A stretch of 20,000 nt of DNA from Trachelipus rathkii (GCA_015478945.1 JABUQX010065409.1:1-20000); one strand, 5' to 3'. Shown: positions 9,746 to 19,797, counted from the first letter of the stretch. Made by a program: numbers and translations. The notes: generated by a model from the letters alone, not told the origin.

Positions 9746-10640
9746 CCTAAATTTTTTTTACCTGCGCCTGACCTTTTTTGACCTTGACCTTTTTGGGCCC
9801 GATTTTTTACCTGACCTTGACCTTTTTGGGCCTTGACCTTTTTTCGACCAACCCTTTGGTCTTCCACGGGTCATTTTTGGCCCATGGTATTTTTTCGGCT
9901 ACCCTAATTTTTTGGCAACCCTAATTTTTTGGCAACCCTAATTTTTTGGGCAACCCTAATTTTTTGGCAACCCTAATTTTTTGGAAACCCTAATTTTTGC
10001 AACCCTTCGAAGAAGGGTTGCGCCAAACGGTTGCGTAAGCAACCGTTGTACGTACCCCACCCTAATTTTTTCAACCAACCCTTTGGGTCTTCCATGGGTC
10101 AATTTTTTCCCACGGTAATTTTTGATCTTCCTTTAGGGTCCTGGTCAATTTTTGACCCGACCCTAATTTTCAGACCAAACCCTTTGGTCTTCCATGGGTC
10201 AATTTTGGCCCACCTAATTTTTGGCCATCCCTATTTTTTCGGCAATTTGGCCCACGGCGTAATTTAGGCACCCTAATAGGGGCTTAGCCCTATTTTTTGT
10301 TTTTTACCTTGTTTGACCATGATATTTCGGCCTTGACCTATGCCAATAATACCAATGGTTCAATTTTGGCCCAAGGTAAATTTTTTGGCTACCTTTTAGG
10401 GATTTAGCCCTATTTTGATGTCTTTACCTTGTTTGACCATGATATTTCGGCCTTGAACTTGCAGATACCATGGGTCAATTTGGCCCACGGTAATTTTTTG
10501 TCTTCCTTTAGGGGCTTAGCCTTTTTTGATGCCTTAACCTTGTTTGACCATGATATTTCAGCTTGGCCTTGCCATATACCATGGGTCAATTTTGACCCAC
10601 GCTAACTTGATGGCTTTGATGGTTCCCAATCACCGTAAGA
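9745..10640. repeat. Complex tandem repeats of the outer left arm
   Basis: The block is rich in GACCTTGACC, GGGTCAATTTTGGCCCACGG and GGCAACCCTAATTTTT strings. A 16-17-base GGCAACCCTAATTTTTT unit repeats about six times at 9893-9995. A larger unit of about 113-120 bases containing TTGTTTGACCATGATATTTC occurs at 10311, 10431 and 10542. No coding capacity is believable. The part from 10474 is mirrored at the right window edge, so the rest is probably mirrored beyond 20000. Confidence 0.75.
9999..10047. repeat. Two adjacent perfect hairpins
   Basis: GCAACCCTTC..GAAGGGTTGC (10-base stem, 3-base loop, 9999-10021) is followed five bases later by AACGGTTGC..GCAACCGTT (9-base stem, GTAA loop, 10026-10047) and then GTACGTAC. 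Both stems contain GGTTGC/GCAACC, which is also part of the neighbouring tandem repeat. Confidence 0.85.
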
Positions 10641-10671
10641 AGTATCTAGGGATGTTCTATTAGTGTTCTAT

Positions 10672-10826
10672 GAGTATTAGATGAGTGCCAAGTGAGTGCC
10701 AGGTGAGTGCCAAGTGAGTGCCAAGTGAGTGCCAATGAGTGCCAAGTGAGTGCCACATAGTGCCAAGTGAGTGCCACATAGTGCCAAGTGAGTGCCACAT
10801 AGTGCCAACTGAGTGCCACTTTTTTC
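10672..10826 (+). repeat. 11-base GTGAGTGCCAA minisatellite (left copy)
   Basis: About thirteen units of GTGAGTGCCAA or the variant GTGCCACATA in tandem. The mirrored copy is at 19660-19795. Confidence 0.9.
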
Positions 10827-10982
10827 AAGCCTTTTCTAGCCTCCCCTGAGCCTAGAATAGCCCTAATATGGGTGTCGTCTACGCCCTAGGTTAATAAGGT
10901 ATGAGGAAATCGATTGGTTATATTACAACCTGCTAGGATGCTTCCTACTATGGTTAGTCTTTTTTCTAACACTTATAGCCTA

Positions 10983-10986
10983 TATA

Positions 10987-11074
<88 letters not shown>

Positions 11075-11088
11075 TATATATATATAAT
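10983..11088. repeat. (AT)n array in left arm
   Basis: Alternating AT, paired with the array at 19407-19500 in the right arm. The array was therefore present before the inverted duplication or was copied with it. Confidence 0.95.
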
Positions 11089-11274
11089 TACTTGGCACAC
11101 ACCACCTACTCTATACAACTATGAGCACTTATACACCACATTCACTATGACACTTATACACACTATGACACTTATAAAGCGCTTACACTCTCCATAGACA
11201 CTTAAATTAAAACTGCATATACAATTACACTCGACACCCACACACAGATACACTTACGTTTACACTCACACACT

Positions 11275-11440
11275 TGATATTTTGATGCCTCAGCATTAAT
11301 GCCTCAACTTTGATGCCTCAGCATTAATGCCTCAGCATTGATGCCTCAACTTTGAAGGTTCATCTTGATGATCATCTTTGATGACGTCCATCTTTGATAC
11401 CATCTATATTGATGATTCATCTTTGATACATTTTCTAACC
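11275..11440 (+). repeat. GATGCCTCA / TTTGATG tandem repeats (left copy)
   Basis: Units GATGCCTCAACTTT and AATGCCTCAGCATT alternate, then change to CATCTTTGATGA-like units. The mirrored copy is at 19050-19215. Confidence 0.8.
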
Positions 11441-11514
11441 TTTTCTAGACTTTTCTACCCCACATCATAAAACAGAGCTAATATTGATGTCTTCCCTAGT
11501 TCATAAGCGTACCA

Positions 11515-11648
11515 TCAGGGCGCCGCATGCGCCCTCCGCGCGGAAGGCTGACAACACCTCACCAGCAGGTGCGATCCGCCACGTCCCGCCACCGCGTCCC
11601 CGCCCGCCGCGTTCCCGCCCGCCGCGTGCGCCCGCAGGCGCAATATTC
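11515..11648 (+). repeat. CpG-rich 15-base repeat block (left copy)
   Basis: CGCGTCCCCGCCCGC and close variants repeat, preceded by a GGGCGC..GCGCCC hairpin at 11519-11535. It is sharply GC-rich in an otherwise AT-rich region. The right-arm copy has more units. The Arg/Pro-rich frames it encodes are composition artefacts. Confidence 0.85.
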
Positions 11649-11649
11649 C

Positions 11650-11988
11650 CGCTCGAACGAAAAATATGATATCAATGTAAACTATTCACAAGAATTTCTT
11701 TTCAATATACTATAGTCATTCATTTTTAATTTGCATACTTAAAACATTTTTATTAAAAAACATTTTTTCGCGAACCTAAAACTGTAACTCATTACAGACC
11801 TATTATTTAACACATATATTTATTAACATTATTTTTTACTTAATACTTTTATTAATTTTTTTTAAATTTTATAAATTTTTTAAAAAATTGTATGTAAGAA
11901 GAAAAAAACCCAGAGTGTCTGATATATAAACATTTTATTTTACTACAACTGTACGAAATTTTATTAAAAACATTAAATTACATAACTT
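11650..11988. other. AT-rich arm segment without recognised gene
   Basis: Low-complexity T/A-rich DNA with TTTTATTAAAA-like strings, mirrored at about 18510-18825. No open frame or element ends. Confidence 0.6.
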
Positions 11989-12640
11989 AAAGCAGTAAAT
12001 CAGTAAATCAATAGAGGTGTTACTAAACCTAAGGGATTAGTATGCTTTTGTTTTAACTGCTTTACTGTGCTTTTAAACTCATGTTCTAAACGCTTTAACT
12101 CATATGTTTACCGCTTTTAACTCATATATTTTATTACATTTACATACCTTAAAAGCAGTAATCAGTAAACCAAATAGAGGTGTGTTACCTAACACCTAAG
12201 GGATTAGTATGCTTTTGTTTTACTGCTTTACTGCTTTAACTTTCTGCTTTACTGCTTTAACTAACTGCTTTACTGCTTTAACTCACATACATTACATACC
12301 TTAAAGCAGTAAATCAGTAAATCAATAGAGGTGTTACCTAACACCAAGAGGGGATTAGTATGCTTTTGTTTTACTGTTTTACTGCTTTAACTTTCTGCTT
12401 TACTGTTTAACTTTCTGCTTTACTGCTGTAACTTCACATACATTACAAATACCTTAAAGCAGTAAATCAGTAAATCAATAGAGGTGTTACCTAACACCTA
12501 AGGGATTAGTATGCTTTTGGTTTTACTGCTTTAGCTGCTTTAACTTTCTGCTTTACTGTTTTAACTTTCTGCTTTAATGCTTTAACTTTCTGCTTTACTG
12601 TTTTAACTCATATGTTTTACTACTTTAACTCATATATTTA
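11989..12640 (+). repeat. Satellite, four ~150-190-base units (left copy)
   Basis: Each unit starts TTAAAGCAGTAAATCAGTAA and continues through AATAGAGGTGTTACCTAACACC (an inverted repeat GGTGTTA/TAACACC) and GGGATTAGTATGCTTTTG. It then has a variable number of 21-base TTTCTGCTTTACTGCTTTAAC subunits, ending near ACATACATTACATACC. Unit starts are near 11989, 12150, 12301 and 12454. The nested period gives a higher-order structure. The mirrored copy at 17870-18505 also has four units. Confidence 0.9.
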
Positions 12641-12765
12641 TTAACATTATGTTTTTTATTTTGTTTTAATACTTTTTATTTATTTTATTATTATTTTTAT
12701 TTATTTTTATTATTATTTTTATTATTTTTATTATTTTATTTTTATTTTTATTATTATACTTAGTG
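12640..12765 (+). repeat. TTATTATTTTTA low-complexity block
   Basis: Tandem TTATTTTTATTA variants linking the satellite to the CA-rich block. Mirrored at about 17705-17860. Confidence 0.85.
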
Positions 12766-12799
12766 TTATTTACTTCATGCCTATTTGTTATATTAATTT

Positions 12800-13345
12800 A
12801 GAACACACACACAACCCACACTCACAACACACACACACGACACACACACACACAACACACACACTTACACTTATACACACATTCACTATGACACTTATAC
12901 ACACATTCACTATGACACTTACATTTACCCATAGACACTTACATTTACACTTACACACACAGATTTACTTACACACACAGATTTACTTACACACACTTTC
13001 ACTATGACACTTATACACACACACTTCACTATGACACTTACATTTACCCATAGACACTTACATTTACACTTACACACACACACACCAGACACGGAACCGT
13101 GCTCTTCATATCAGATCTGTCATACACACGTATAACGAGTTTTACTTACACACTGTCTCAGATTTAACTACACACTCACCGCAGATTTACTTACACTCAC
13201 ACAGATTTACTTACACTCACACACAGATTTACTTACACTCACACAGATTTACTTACACTCTACGGCCCAATTTACTTACAATCACACACAGATTTACTTA
13301 CGACACACACACACGACACACACACCCAACACAGCACACGCAACA
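12800..13345 (+). repeat. (CA)n and AGATTTACTTACAC minisatellite (left copy)
   Basis: ACACAC runs alternate with CACTATGACACTTATACACA units and then AGATTTACTTACACTCACAC units. The His/Thr-rich frames are artefacts. It is mirrored by the TG-rich block 17120-17700, but 13085-13130 holds a non-repetitive island missing from the right copy. Confidence 0.9.
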
Positions 13346-13367
13346 CTGCCTGAACATATGTAATATA

Positions 13368-13900
13368 ATTTTATTAAAAACATTTATGTATTTAAATAAA
13401 AAAGAATTTTATATTACTCAATAAATATGTTTAAAATTAATTAAAAGTATCATACTACTTCTAAAATAAATCAATCATTATCTTTTGAACAAAGAATTAT
13501 TATAACTGTTAATACTTTTTGGTTATAAATTTTATAACTATCAAGTTTTAAAAATAATTTTATACTAAAATTTTTATGAAATTTTATTAAAAACATAATC
13601 ATTTTACGTACCTTAAAGCAATAAGTCAGTAAATCAGTATACACCATAGCTTATCACGTTTTGGTTCTATTGACTTACTGCTTTACATCATCTTTTAGCC
13701 ATGTAATAAGTATGAAAATAACAAATAAGTTTTTCTCTGCTAACATAACATGTATTTATTAAAATCTTTCTAAGTTATTTTAAAAAATAACAATTATTCA
13801 CTTACATTAATATTTATTCGCTCGATGTTAACTAAAAAATATTTCAAAGTGTTATTTAAATAATTCGGATTTTCCTTTATTATTATTATTATTATTATTA
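13368..13900. other. AT-rich arm segment without recognised gene
   Basis: AT-rich DNA, including a short (TTA)n at 13879-13903, mirrored at about 16570-17110. No convincing open frame in either arm. Confidence 0.55.
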
Positions 13901-13966
13901 TCTATGTACATTGACAATCCATCACGAGAAAACACAACAACCCGCACTCCTTACAGATACGAAACT

Positions 13967-14193
13967 GACCTCTCTCTGTAAAAATGTTTGAAAATAACTA
14001 CTTAGCCTAAATTAGGATAATCCTTTTTGTAGCCTGGGGCGATTTAGGCCTAATTCCAGGTCAAAATATATTTCAAACTGACCTTTTTCTGTAAAATGTG
14101 GTGCAATAACTACGTTAGGCCTAAATTTAGGCCTAAATTTAGGATAAGCCTTTTTGTATCCCAGGCTGATTTAAGCCTAATACCAGGTCAAAA
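13967..14193 (+). repeat. Two-copy 113-base repeat with TTAGGCCTAA palindromes
   Basis: Copies start at 13967 and 14080 (GACCTCTCTCTG / GACCTTTTTCTG) and end CCAGGTCAAAA. Each includes AATAACTAC and TTAGGCCTAA-type palindromes, doubled in the second copy (14115-14143). The mirrored pair is at 16280-16505, close to the inner arm ends. Confidence 0.85.
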
Positions 14194-14436
14194 GGTAATT
14201 CCAGTATAGACAAGAATCATTGTTATTATTATTATTTTTATAAATATATTTCAAACTGAAACATGCTGGATCGGTAAGATCCTTTAAGCAGGTAAGAAGG
14301 AAATGTTTACCTTTCTTGTGAGTGGACGGATCGAGTAATCCTTATCTCTATATGACGGCGCATGTGATTGTCGAGAATTATTTATCGCTTTTTGCCTTTT
14401 AGGTATGTAAAAACATGTTTTTTCATATCCTGAGCC

Positions 14437-14601
14437 TGGGGTTCGTTTATTTAAACTATATGTATAGTTAAGCTTCATAGAACTTTTATAATTTATATAC
14501 ATTCAACTCTTAACATACATGTAATTCTCTATTTAAGAAAGTAAAATAAGGATAATAAAACTTTACTATATAATTAGAAATTTAATAAGCATTAACTTAC
14601 A
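14437..14601. other. Unique spacer, left part
   Basis: Begins at the sharp end of the left arm. AT-rich, with no partner on the right and no gene seen. Confidence 0.6.
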
Positions 14602-15008
<407 letters not shown>

Positions 15009-15052
15009 TTAATATAACACTTACACATACATTTTACACATGATGTTTATGA

Positions 15053-15907
15053 CTATTTCAAATTTAAACTCTCTAAATCTTTGCAAATATGCTTATCATT
15101 TGCGTTGTTGTTCCTCAAATAGTTTCTTATCTCTTCAATACCATCCGAAAGCACATATGTAAAAAGTTCTCTCTCAGATATCATAGTATGTTTACTGGCA
15201 GGATCAGCAGCGTAAATACTTCCGCTCCAATGTTTTCTAAATAGATAGATGAATTTCTGCACGTTCATAGATTTTAAGAAGTTTTCAATGATAGTTTCAG
15301 GATCATCAGTTAGGTTTTTCTTAAATGCACAATACTCCTGGTATAACATAGAATGAGCTACAGCTACGTAATTACCCAGTATTTCAGTCTTCTTCATTTG
15401 CATTAATACCCTCTTGCGAACTTCAGACATATATTTCAGCCGCTGTATACCTTTAATACTGATTCTATGAGTAGTAGGATCAAATGTACATGATTCATTA
15501 AACGTCTTCCATACTAGAAGCTCCATACCTATCCTTTGTGAAATTACATACTTAGAAAAGGCGAGAGTAAGTTGTCTACCATCGCTACCCTCTCTTAGAC
15601 TAATAACAATCTCCGGTGAGTCTAAAAAGTCGGTGGACTTGTATACCTTGATCCATTCTTCAACATGGTGACATATACAGAGTAGTTCATCTGCGCTCAT
15701 AAAAATACGTTTGGTACTAGAACATATAGGTTGATTAATACATGTAAAAAATTCAAACCCATTAGGCTTTCTTTTATATAAGAATGAAACACCGTAGTCA
15801 GGGATCTTGACTGTCCATTGTACAATATCTTCTATAGAGGTATATCTGTTAAGATGGGTCATGATATATACACTGTAATACACTTGATGAAAATAAAACA
15901 CTTTCAA
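15053..15907 (-). CDS. Unrecognised 284-aa protein in palindrome spacer; possible PC4-like segments
   Basis: This is the only long complex open frame without stops or shifts in the window. I do not recognise it. Methionines at residues 1 and 16 (MTHLNRY, codon at 15862-15860) are both possible starts. A TCAGT initiator-like pentamer just upstream of the first would favour the second. No signal peptide or membrane segment is apparent, and the protein is rich in Lys/Arg and aromatic residues, fitting a soluble, possibly nucleic-acid-binding protein. Residues ~37-92 (FLYKRKPNGFEFFT, then STKRIFMSADELL, then VEEWIKVY) and ~118-173 (KYVISQRIGMELLVWKTF, then PTTHRISIKGIQRLKYM) each read as beta-strands, a T-x-R-I-S-like turn and a helix. 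This recalls a tandem PC4 (p15) single-strand-binding fold, a weak by-eye resemblance. The C-terminal half looks helical. The repeated satellite arms on both sides suggest it belongs to the palindromic element. Confidence 0.7.
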   Translation of the reverse strand: MKVFYFHQVYYSVYIMTHLNRYTSIEDIVQWTVKIPDYGVSFLYKRKPNGFEFFTCINQPICSSTKRIFMSADELLCICHHVEEWIKVYKSTDFLDSPEIVISLREGSDGRQLTLAFSKYVISQRIGMELLVWKTFNESCTFDPTTHRISIKGIQRLKYMSEVRKRVLMQMKKTEILGNYVAVAHSMLYQEYCAFKKNLTDDPETIIENFLKSMNVQKFIYLFRKHWSGSIYAADPASKHTMISERELFTYVLSDGIEEIRNYLRNNNANDKHICKDLESLNLK

Positions 15908-16039
15908 GACTGATCACAGAATTTGTGCACCGCTTAACACCCAAAACGAGTATGATTTTAAAATGAGTTTGGGTCTAAAACATACCTTCTCAAATATAAG
16001 ATTAAAGAACTAAGATAATTTTCATCCATTCACAGATAA
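15908..16039. promoter_or_regulatory. Presumed upstream region of the 284-codon gene
   Basis: Unique spacer sequence between the gene start and the right arm. The minus strand has TCAGT (15909-15913), which matches the arthropod initiator consensus, about 50 bases before the second methionine. I see no good TATA box 30 bases further up. The promoter role is only inferred from position. Confidence 0.25.
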
Positions 16040-17119
16040 GGCTCAGGATATGAAAAAACATGTTTTTACATACCTAAAAGGCAAAAAGCGATAAAATAAT
16101 TCTCGGCCAATCACATGCGCCGTCATATAGAGATAAGGATTACTCCGTCCACTCACAAGAAAGGTAACATTTCCCTTCTACCTCTTAAGGGTCTTGCGCG
16201 ATCCAGCATGTTTCAGTTTGAAATTATTTATAAAAATAATAATAATAACAATGATTCTTGTCTATACTGGAATTACCTTTTGACCTGGTATTAGGCTTAA
16301 ATCAGCCTGGGATACAAAAAGGCTTATCCTAAATTTAGGCCTAAATTTAGGCCTAACGTAGTTATTGCACCACATTTTACAGAAAAAGGTCAGTTTGAAA
16401 TATATTTTGACCTGGAATTAGGCCAAATCACCCGGGCAAAAAGGCTTATCCTAAATTTAGGCCTAAAGTAGTTATTTCAACACATTTTACAGAGAGAGGT
16501 CAGTTTCGTATCTGTAAGGAGTGCGGGTTGTTGTGTTTTCTCGTGATGGATTGTCAATGTACATAGATAATAATAATAATAATAATAAAGAAAATCCGAA
16601 TTATTTAAAAAACTTTGAAATATTTTTAGTTAACATCGCGCGAATAATATAAATGTAAGTGAATAATTGTTATTTTTAAAAAGAACTTAGAAAGATTTTA
16701 ATAAAATACATGTTATGTTAGCAGAGAAGAACTTATTTTGTTATTTTTATACTTATTACATGGCTAAAGATGATGTAAAGCAGTAAGTCAATAGAACAAA
16801 ACGTGCCATAGCTTGGTGTAGAGGGTGATAGGGGCTGACCTTACTGATTTTATGATTTTTTTTTTTTAAGAAAGTAAAAAAGTTTGTTTTAAATAAAATT
16901 TTCATAAAATTTTAGTAAAAGTTATTTTAAAACTTGATAGTTATAAAAATTTATAAACAAAAAGTATTAACAGTTAATAATAAATTCTTTGTTCAAAGAT
17001 AATGATTGATTTATTATAGAAGTTTTAAGAAACTTTAAAATAATTTTAGTTATATTTGAATGAGTAATATAAATGTAAGTGTTTAATTAAAACATAAAAT
17101 GTTTTAATAAATTATACGT

Positions 17120-17148
17120 TATATGTGTAAGTGAGTGTGCGTGTGTGT

Positions 17149-17182
<34 letters not shown>

Positions 17183-17637
17183 GTAAATCTGTGTGTGAGT
17201 GTAAGTAAATCTGTGTGTGAGTGTAAGTAAATCTGTGTGTAAGTAAATCTGTGTGTGAGTGTAAGTAAAATCTGTGTGAGTGTATGTAAATCTGTGTGAG
17301 TGTAAGTAAATCTGAGTGTGTAAAGTAAATCTGTGTGTGAGTGTAAGTAAATCTGTGTGTGTTAAGTAAATCTGTGTGTGAGTTGTGTGTGTGTGTGTGT
17401 GTGTGTGTGTAAGTGTGTGTGTGTAAGTGTAAATGTAAGTGTCTATGGGTAGATGTAAGTGTCATAGTGAATGTGTGTATAAGTGTCATAGTGAATGTGT
17501 GTATAAGTGTAGTGGTGTGTGTGGTATGTGTGGTGTGTGACCGCGTGTGTATAGTGTAAATGTAAGTGTCTAGGGTAATGTAAGTGTCATAGTGAAAGTG
17601 TGTGGTATAGTGTCATAGTGAATGTGTGTATAAGTGT

Positions 17638-17700
<63 letters not shown>
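17120..17700 (+). repeat. (TG)n and GTAAGTAAATCTGTG minisatellite (right copy)
   Basis: TGTGTG runs flank about ten units of GTAAGTAAATCTGTGTGTGA, then GTGTCATAGTGAATGTGTAT units, and finally a pure (TG)n at 17638-17701. It is the mirror of 12800-13345. Confidence 0.9.
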
Positions 17701-17702
<2 letters not shown>

Positions 17703-17869
17703 CTAATAAAATAATAACAATAGGCATGAAGTAAATAACACTAAGTATAATAATAAAAATAAAAATAAAAATAATAAAAATAAAAAAATAATAATAAAAA
17801 TAAATAAAAATAATAATAAAATAAATAAAAAGTATTAAAACAAAATAAAAAACATAATGTTAATAAATA

Positions 17870-18505
17870 TATGAGTTAAAGCAGTAAAACATATGAGTTA
17901 AAGCAGTAAAACAGAGAGTTAAAGCAGTAAAGCGAAAGTTAAAGGCAGTAAGCAGAAAAGTTAAAAGCAGTAAAGCGTAAACAAAAGCATACTAATCCCT
18001 TAAGTGTTAGGTAACACCTCTATTGATTTACTGATTTACTGCTTTAAGGTATGTAATGTATGTGAGTTAAAGCAGTAAAGCAGTGAGTTAAAGCAGTAAA
18101 GCAGAAAGTTAAAGCAGTAAAGCAGAAAGTTAAAGCAGTAAAGCAGAAAGTTAGTGTTAGGTAACCCTCTATTGATTTACTGATTTACTGTCTTAAAATC
18201 AGTAAATTATTAGTTAAAGCAGTAAAACGTGAGTTAAAGCAGTAAAGCAGAAAGTTAAAGCAGTAAGCAGTAAAAGAAAAGCATACTAATCCCTTTGGTG
18301 TTAGGTAACACCTCTATTGATTTACTGATTTACTGCTTTAAGGTATGTAATGTTAATAAATATATGAGTTAAAGCAGTAAAACATATGAGTTAAAGCAGT
18401 AAAACAAGAGTTAAAGCAGTAAAGCAGTAAAACAAAAGCATACTAATCCCTTAGGTGTTAGGTAACACCTCTATTGATTTACTGATTTACTGCTTTAAGG
18501 TATGT
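17870..18505 (-). repeat. Satellite, four ~150-190-base units (right copy)
   Basis: Reverse-complement counterpart of 11989-12640. GGTGTTAGGTAACACC cores lie near 18006, 18152 (degraded), 18298 and 18456, with AAAGCAGTAAAGCAGAAAGTT subunits between. Confidence 0.9.
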
Positions 18506-18829
18506 AATGTTAATGTTTTTAATAAAATTTCGTACAATTGTAGTAAAATAAAATGTTTATATATCAGACACTCTGGATTTTTTCTTCTTACATACAATTT
18601 TTAAAAATTTATAAATTAAAAAGTATTAAGTAAAAAAGTATTAAGTAAAAAATAATGTTAATAAATATATGTGTTAAATAATAGGTCTGTAATGAGTTAC
18701 AGTTTTAGGTTCGCGAAAATGTTTTTAATAAAAATGTTTAAGTATGAAATAAAAATGAATGACTCATAGTATATTTGAAAAGAAATTCTTTGAATAGTTT
18801 ACATTGATATTATATTTTTTGTTTGCGCG

Positions 18830-18975
18830 GGAATATTGCGCCTGCGGGCGCACGCGGCGGGCGGGGACGCGGCGGGCGGGAACGCGGCGGGCGGGACGCG
18901 GCGGGCGGGGACGCGGCGGGTTGCACCTGCTGGTTGCGGTGTTGTCAGCCCTCGCGAGGAGGGCGCATGCGGCGA
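18830..18975 (-). repeat. CpG-rich 15-base repeat block (right copy)
   Basis: GCGGCGGGCGGGGAC and variants in five or so units. The mirror of 11515-11648 has fewer units and a different edge. Gly/Arg-rich frames here are artefacts of composition. Confidence 0.85.
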
Positions 18976-19049
18976 CCCTGTGGTACGCTTATGAATCTAG
19001 GGGAAGACATCAATATTAGCTCTGTTCTATGATGTGGGGTAAAGAGAGC

Positions 19050-19215
19050 CATCAAGATGATTTCATCAAAGTGAATTCAATCAATATAGATGGTATCAAC
19101 CAAGATGACGTCATCAAAGATGAGTCATCAAAGATGAACCTTCAAAGTTGAGGCATCAATGCTGAGGCTTAATGCTGAGGCATCAAAGTTGAGGCATTAA
19201 TGCTGAGGCATCAAA
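19050..19215 (-). repeat. TGAGGCATCAA / ATCAAAGATGA tandem repeats (right copy)
   Basis: Mirror of 11275-11440, with the same alternation of two unit types. Confidence 0.8.
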
Positions 19216-19406
19216 ATATCAAGTGTGTGAGTGTAAACGTAAGTGTATCTGTGTGTGGGTGTGAGTGTAAGTGTATATGGTTTAATGTAAGTGTCTATGG
19301 AGAGTGTAAGCGCTTATAAGTGTCATAGTGTGTATAAGTGGTCATAAGTGTCATGGTGTGTATAAGTGTCATAGTGTATATGTAAGTGTAGGTGTGTGTG
19401 CAAGTA

Positions 19407-19409
19407 ATA

Positions 19410-19476
<67 letters not shown>

Positions 19477-19500
19477 TATATAAATATATATATATATAAT
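19407..19500. repeat. (AT)n array in right arm
   Basis: Mirror of the array at 10983-11088, with a GAATATATAAA interruption not seen in the left copy. Confidence 0.95.
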
Positions 19501-19659
19501 ATAGTGTGTATAAGTGTTAGAAAAAGACTAACTTATAGTAGGAAGCATCCTAGCAGGTTGTAATATACACCATTCGATTCCTCATACCTTATTACCTAGG
19601 GGTAGACACCCATATTAGGGCTATTCTAGGCTCAGGGGAGGCTAGAAAAGGCTTGAAAA

Positions 19660-19797
19660 AAGTGGCACTCAGTTGGCACTATGTGGCACTCACTTGGCAC
19701 TATGTGGCACTCACTTGGCACTCATTGGCACTCACTTGGCACTCATTGGCACTCACTTGGCACTCACCTGGCACTCACCTGGCACTCATCTAATACT
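19660..19797 (-). repeat. GGCACTCACTT minisatellite (right copy)
   Basis: Tandem 11-base units with ATGTGGCAC variants, mirror of 10672-10826. Confidence 0.9.

Larger units (their letters stand above)
10474..14436 (+). repeat. Left arm of ~4 kb inverted repeat
   Basis: The whole block reappears in reverse complement at 16040-20000. Pairs checked by eye include 10474 with 20000, the GAGTGCC minisatellite (10680-10820 with 19660-19790), the CpG-rich block (11517-11645 with 18830-18975), the 12000-12640 satellite with 17870-18505, the CA block with the 17120-17700 TG block, and 14284-14436 with 16040-16195. The last pair differs at roughly ten small positions, mostly indels. The inner boundary is sharp, after CATATCCTGAGCC. 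The arm probably extends left of 10474, but its partner lies off the window. Confidence 0.9.

Noticed and set aside
10031..10267. Plus-strand 78-codon frame rich in Phe, Pro and Gly
   Set aside because: It is read through the GGGTCAATTTTGGCCCACGG tandem repeats and has periodic, artefactual composition.
11484..11715. Arg/Pro-rich frames (and Gly/Arg-rich ones at 18804-19032)
   Set aside because: Products of the 15-base CpG-rich repeat. The two arms give different frames because copy numbers differ, so there is no conserved protein.
11989..12640. CRISPR array
   Set aside because: Units and the sequence between them are all repeats of each other, without unique spacers. The genome is evidently eukaryotic.
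12777..13007. His/Thr-rich frames (and the mirrored one at 17112-17489)
   Set aside because: Translations of CA/TG repeats.
15053..15907. Assignment of the 284-codon gene to a known virus or transposase family
   Set aside because: I see no catalytic triad, zinc finger or family signature that would justify it, so no family name is given.
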